A DNA stretch of 37,802 bases from Thecamonas trahens ATCC 50062 (Eukaryota; Apusozoa; Apusomonadida; Apusomonadidae). The first letter of the stretch is position 1. Each line of letters starts with the position of its first letter. The DNA lies in NCBI RefSeq assembly GCF_000142905.1, contig NW_013657674.1, positions 177,924 through 215,725 of the forward strand. The letters run 5' to 3'. This document shows positions 34,714-37,802 of this stretch, one piece after another. The position numbers and the translations under genes are program-made. The notes below the pieces were generated by a model. It worked only from the letters and a program-made list of their open reading frames with translations. It had not been told where the DNA came from and ran no database searches.

Positions 34714-35844
34714 ATGGACTCGGTCGATGCCTTTGCGGCCGTCATGGAGGCTCTCTCCGAGCGTATTCGTGCCCTCAAGGGACTCATGATGTTCCGTACC
34801 TCAGGTACGCGCCCAAACCCCCCCCCCCCCCCCCCCGCCCCCCCCGCCCCGCCCATCTCCTTCCCGTACCATGTCTCACTCACCTGCTTGTCATGGAGGG
34901 GGGGGGCTTTAGAGACGAGCGATGCCGGAGCCTTTCTCAGCAAGCTCGACGGTGCAGTCGGCGAGATGGAAGGCCAGATTCAGGACCTAGAGGCGTACAT
35001 CGCAGGCGAGGAGGCTGCGCTGAGCGAGCTGGACCAGGTCCGCGCCGAGATGCGTGCGCAGGCGGCGTCAGTCGACGTTGCGGTGGCTGCCGCCCGCCCG
35101 ACCCGCCCGCTTCGCGCCACGCGGCCAAAACCCGCCCAGGCCCCGGCTCGCCACATCGAAAAGGTGTATGTCGATCCTCAGCTTGCCGAGATCGACGATG
35201 GAGCGCAGGCCGAGCGATATGCGTCCAACTCGAACGCCCGCGAGTCGCGCGCGCTGCGGTCGTCCCTGCGGTCGTCGATGGGAGGGAACCGGCCAGCGGC
35301 CGGAAAGACGCCGCGGACCGCTCGCCGCAAGAGCTCGATGGGCGGGTCGCGGCGGCGGTCGTCGGCGGCAGGCCCGGGCTCGCTCCGCTCCTCGCTCCGT
35401 TCATCGATGGGCTCGTCGGTCCGCCCCTCGTCCATCTTTGACACCGCCGACGCCACCGGCACGGACCAGGTCTGGATCGAGCCGCTCGAGGACGAGGAGA
35501 TCGACGCCATCCCGCACTACCTCCGCGGCCGGCTGACCAAGGAGAAGATCAACGCCGCCGCTGCCGAGCTGTCGGCCTTTATCCAGTCCAAGTACGAGCT
35601 CATGGCGACGTCGACGAGGGCCATGTCCAACGCCCAGCTCCACCAGTACAAGGCCTACCGCTCGTATGAGATCCACGGCAAGACCGAGGGAGAAAAGTTC
35701 TTTGTCGAGGCCGACATTCGCAACTTTTCCCACATCAAGGTCGACCGCACCGGCCGCTCCATCCTTCACATTCTGCGGACAACTGGTCGCCTCCGCGAGA
35801 TCCGCGACACCAACTGTGTCCGCTATGCGGTCACCATCTACTGA
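34714..35844 (+). CDS. SKA1: Spindle and kinetochore-associated protein 1, join(34714..34804,34913..35844), 340 aa
   Basis: SKA1 is the microtubule-binding subunit of the Ska complex that couples kinetochores to depolymerising microtubules. The C-terminal winged-helix MTBD (~222-340) is clear: EIDAIPHYLRGRLTKEKIN, KFFVEADIRNFSHIKVDRT, and ILHILRTTGRLREIRD, in the same order as the human domain, with the expected basic surface. The N-terminal ~95 residues are helical and would form the Ska coiled-coil core. The linker is Ser/Arg-rich with repeated LRSSLRSSMGG and RRKSSMGG units that fit Aurora-type R-x-S sites. The 108-bp intron begins GTACGC, ends CTTTAG, and contains both a C run (34818-34836) and a 9-G run (34898-34906). 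The frame is also open through the intron, but splicing removes a translated poly-Pro segment. Confidence 0.94.
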   Translation: MDSVDAFAAVMEALSERIRALKGLMMFRTSGTRPNPPPPPPAPPAPPISFPYHVSLTCLSWRGGALETSDAGAFLSKLDGAVGEMEGQIQDLEAYIAGEEAALSELDQVRAEMRAQAASVDVAVAAARPTRPLRATRPKPAQAPARHIEKVYVDPQLAEIDDGAQAERYASNSNARESRALRSSLRSSMGGNRPAAGKTPRTARRKSSMGGSRRRSSAAGPGSLRSSLRSSMGSSVRPSSIFDTADATGTDQVWIEPLEDEEIDAIPHYLRGRLTKEKINAAAAELSAFIQSKYELMATSTRAMSNAQLHQYKAYRSYEIHGKTEGEKFFVEADIRNFSHIKVDRTGRSILHILRTTGRLREIRDTNCVRYAVTIY

Positions 35845-35878
35845 TGCCCCAGGCTCCCATAAACTGTATCATGACCAT

Positions 35879-36509
35879 TCATCGCGCCACCGGCGTGGCA
35901 CACGCCTCTTCGCTCACTCGCAACCCAGCCCGCAGCAGGCTGCTCGCATCGAGCGCCCGCCGTTTGGTCGGTCCGCCCTCGCCGGCAGCCTCGGCGTACG
36001 CATCATCGCGGGCCTCGCCAGAGAGCAGCGGATTGATGTGCGCGCGATCAAGGACCGAGGCGTACGCCAACGAGCCGAGGCCTTTCTCCTCCACGGCGCG
36101 GACCGCATACGCACACATGGCCCGCGGCACGTCGAGCTCGCTCACAGAGCTGGCCGCCTCGAGCGCCAACACGTGCTCCAGCGTGATCTGCCGGAGATCA
36201 CACCGTTTGCCGGCGAGTCGGCCTTTGGTCCGGCCCGGCCCCGCTTGCGCTTTCCCGCTCCCGCAGACGGACCGCCGGCGAGTGATGCCGGATCCCTGTC
36301 TTTGCCCTTGTCCTTGGCCTTGTCCTTGCCCTCACCTTTGCCTCTGTCTCTGCTCTTGCCTCTGCCCGACCCACGACGCGAGCTGGCCGGCCTGCCTCTG
36401 CCACTGCCGCCCGAGCTCGAACCGGACGATAGCGTGCCGTCGGACGACGACGACGGCGAGTCCGATGCGTTAGGATCCCATGTCGACGCCGACGATGAGT
36501 CCGACGACA

Positions 36510-36543
<34 letters not shown>

Positions 36544-37544
36544 TGGGCCCGAGCCTGAGAAGGTTGCAGCGTCAAGGCTGCGGATGCAGGCTCGCGCGTC
36601 AAGCGACGCCCGCCGGGCCGCCCGCCGCTTGGTGGCGGCGAGGCCGACGACAGTTGACGGGCTCTCCGGCCCGGTTTCTTTTCGCGCTGCAATGTAGCTA
36701 GTGTGATGGTGATGCCACTCATCTCCAGCGCGCTCAAATTGCGGCCATGTCCGCGCGATCTGCCGCCAGTACTTGATCATTGCCTTGCGGTGCTGGCTGG
36801 CGGTGAGCAAACCAGCGTTGGGCGCGCTGAGGCAGGCGAGCAAGTAAAACACGTGCTCCGAGAACGAGATGGGTGGGTCAATCCGAGCATTACGCACGCC
36901 AGCAACAGGCTCGGCCTCGGCGTAGTGGACCAGATACGCCTGGAGCTCCTTGAATAGGACGGCCGATGCCGGATCGCCTGGGGCATCCCGCGCAGCAAGC
37001 ACATCCTCCAGATCGATGTCTTCTGCGCTGCTTCGCGCTGCCAGCGGCAGCTTGCTCCGCGGCGCCTCGCGCCACGCCGCCAGATACTTGCGGCAGTGTG
37101 CGGTGACCTGGGCCATGGTCCGCGACTTGACAAAACGGCGCGCGACGTGGCGGAGACTACCCTCGCCGTAGACCTGCAAGCCAAGCAGCAGCGCACAGTG
37201 CTCGGCCATAGCCCACGGGATACGGATCTTGCCGTGGCCGATGGCACGTGGACCCGGGCCAGCACGCTCGCCGCCCTCGCCTCGGCAGCCTCGGCCTCGC
37301 GAGCCTCGGCCCTCCGCCGCTCCACCTCCAGCCATCGCATGCCGCCGCCCCAGCCCATTCCCCCACTTGCCTCTGCCTCGTCCGCCGCCTGCGCCATCCG
37401 CAGCACCCGAGCCGCTGCCGCCTGCGCCCTCCGGACATGCGGATCCAGATCACCACCGCCCAGCTCGAGCACCGCCAGGCCGTCCTCGGCTCCCCTGCGG
37501 CCAGCATGTCGCGCCTTGGTCTTGCCCCCCGCAGCAGCAGCCAT
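35879..37544 (-). CDS. Myb/SANT (SHAQKYF-like) protein with two apparent frame breaks
   Basis: The N-terminal segment (from ATG 37544) is Ala/Glu/Arg-rich. Near 37222-37240 coding moves one base back into the frame that encodes a Myb-like domain: IPWAMAEHCALLLGLQVYG.GSLRHVARRFVKSRT..QVTAHCRKYL, matching W..EEH..FL.GL..YG.G.WR.IAR.FV.TRT..QV.SHAQKYF. Ala replaces the second acidic/E position and HCRKYL replaces HAQKYF. The middle holds a (SG)n repeat from a CCGAGC hexanucleotide and a Lys/Asp/Gly-rich tract. Near 36185-36200 a second one-base step leads to a helical C-terminus (DLRQITLEHVLALEAASSV) ending at 35879, 34 bp from the SKA1 stop. Adding one base at each break gives 555 residues. It is a likely nuclear DNA- or chromatin-binding protein. 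The breaks could be sequencing errors or mean the copy is broken. Confidence 0.65.
36507..36560 (+). repeat. Hexanucleotide (CCCGAG)n repeat in the Myb/SANT gene
   Basis: About eight units, some varied, coding on the minus strand for alternating Gly/Ser. In frame, so length variation would be tolerated. Confidence 0.85.
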
Positions 37545-37802
37545 AACGAACGAGCCCCTCACACGCCAGCCAGTCAGTCCAGTACACGTTCACCTGGCCA
37601 CAAACGTTACAGCAACCGCAACCGCAACCGCAACCGTGATCACGATCACCCGGGTTGAGTGGGGTGGAGGTGGACGAGGGGGGTAGCCGACCAGACGACA
37701 AAGCCGCCAGCCGCCAGCCGCCAGCCGCCAGCCGCCAGCCGACCAGTCGCCAGCCGCCAACCATCCTCCTCCTCACTCACCCAACTCCTCTAACCCCCCC
37801 CA
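37545..37802 (-). promoter_or_regulatory. Upstream region of the Myb/SANT gene, rich in tandem repeats
   Basis: No gene is seen. A CAACCG hexamer repeat (37612-37635), the palindromic gtgatcacgatcac element just after it, and a GCCGCCA heptamer array (37703-37741) with looser copies to ~37760 precede a short terminal C run. Confidence 0.55.
37703..37741 (+). repeat. GCCGCCA heptamer tandem array
   Basis: About five and a half consecutive perfect copies, followed after GACCAGTC by another partial copy. Confidence 0.9.

Noticed and set aside
37703-37760. Heptamer array as a CRISPR or telomeric repeat
   Set aside because: No unique spacers and the unit GCCGCCA is not telomere-like; a simple tandem repeat.

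Overview
The window is a gene-dense, very GC-rich nuclear fragment from a flagellated unicellular eukaryote. It has spliceosomal introns and eukaryote-only proteins: a CCDC39-type axonemal ruler protein, a TTLL glutamylase, a kinesin, SKA1, a MAP2K, PIGW, ALG3, TMEM18, RasGAP and RasGEF. The GC3 bias, the small introns, the flagellar set and the presence of SKA1 would suit an apusomonad such as Thecamonas. That is an inference from general resemblance; I could not search a database. I see no bacterial operons, CRISPR, insertion sequences, rRNA or tRNA genes. A 100-base N gap lies at 16451-16550.

Layout. 89-2259 (+): a coiled-coil unknown and a four-helix claudin-like protein. 2308-6813 (-): a membrane-anchored CocE-type hydrolase and a TTLL. 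7216-8229 (+): an unknown. 8252-10783 (-): DIM1 (18S rRNA dimethyltransferase) and a MAP kinase kinase. 11351-13581 (+): a PH-like/disordered protein and a small basic protein. 13568-16353 (-): TMEM18, a frame-broken tetraspanin and ALG3. 16713-19627 (+): a cNMP-binding/RasGAP/SH3 protein. 19658-22870 (-): a tandem-CDC25 RasGEF. 23219-30908 (+): CCDC39, a TDP2-like EEP hydrolase, PIGW and a frame-broken four-helix protein. 30924-33215 (-): a kinesin. 33648-35844 (+): mitochondrial uL11 and SKA1. 35879-37544 (-): a Myb/SANT protein with two frame breaks.

Gene organisation is compact and regular. All six convergent pairs end within 48 bp of each other, and one pair overlaps by 14 bp. Divergent promoters are about 350-570 bp. 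Six of seven introns begin with GTACGC or GTACGT, and five of the seven lie within the first 31 codons. Long homopolymeric C tracts, usually on the coding strand, sit just upstream of many start codons or inside introns, often followed by CA repeats.

The genes are mostly independent housekeeping or cytoskeletal functions. The exception is the adjacent RasGAP and RasGEF, which have opposite effects on Ras-type GTPases and both have unusual architectures. Four places show a coding frame that must step back by one base (or lack one base). One of these falls exactly on a canonical -1 slippery heptamer. Sequencing error is the leading explanation for these, but it needs checking.
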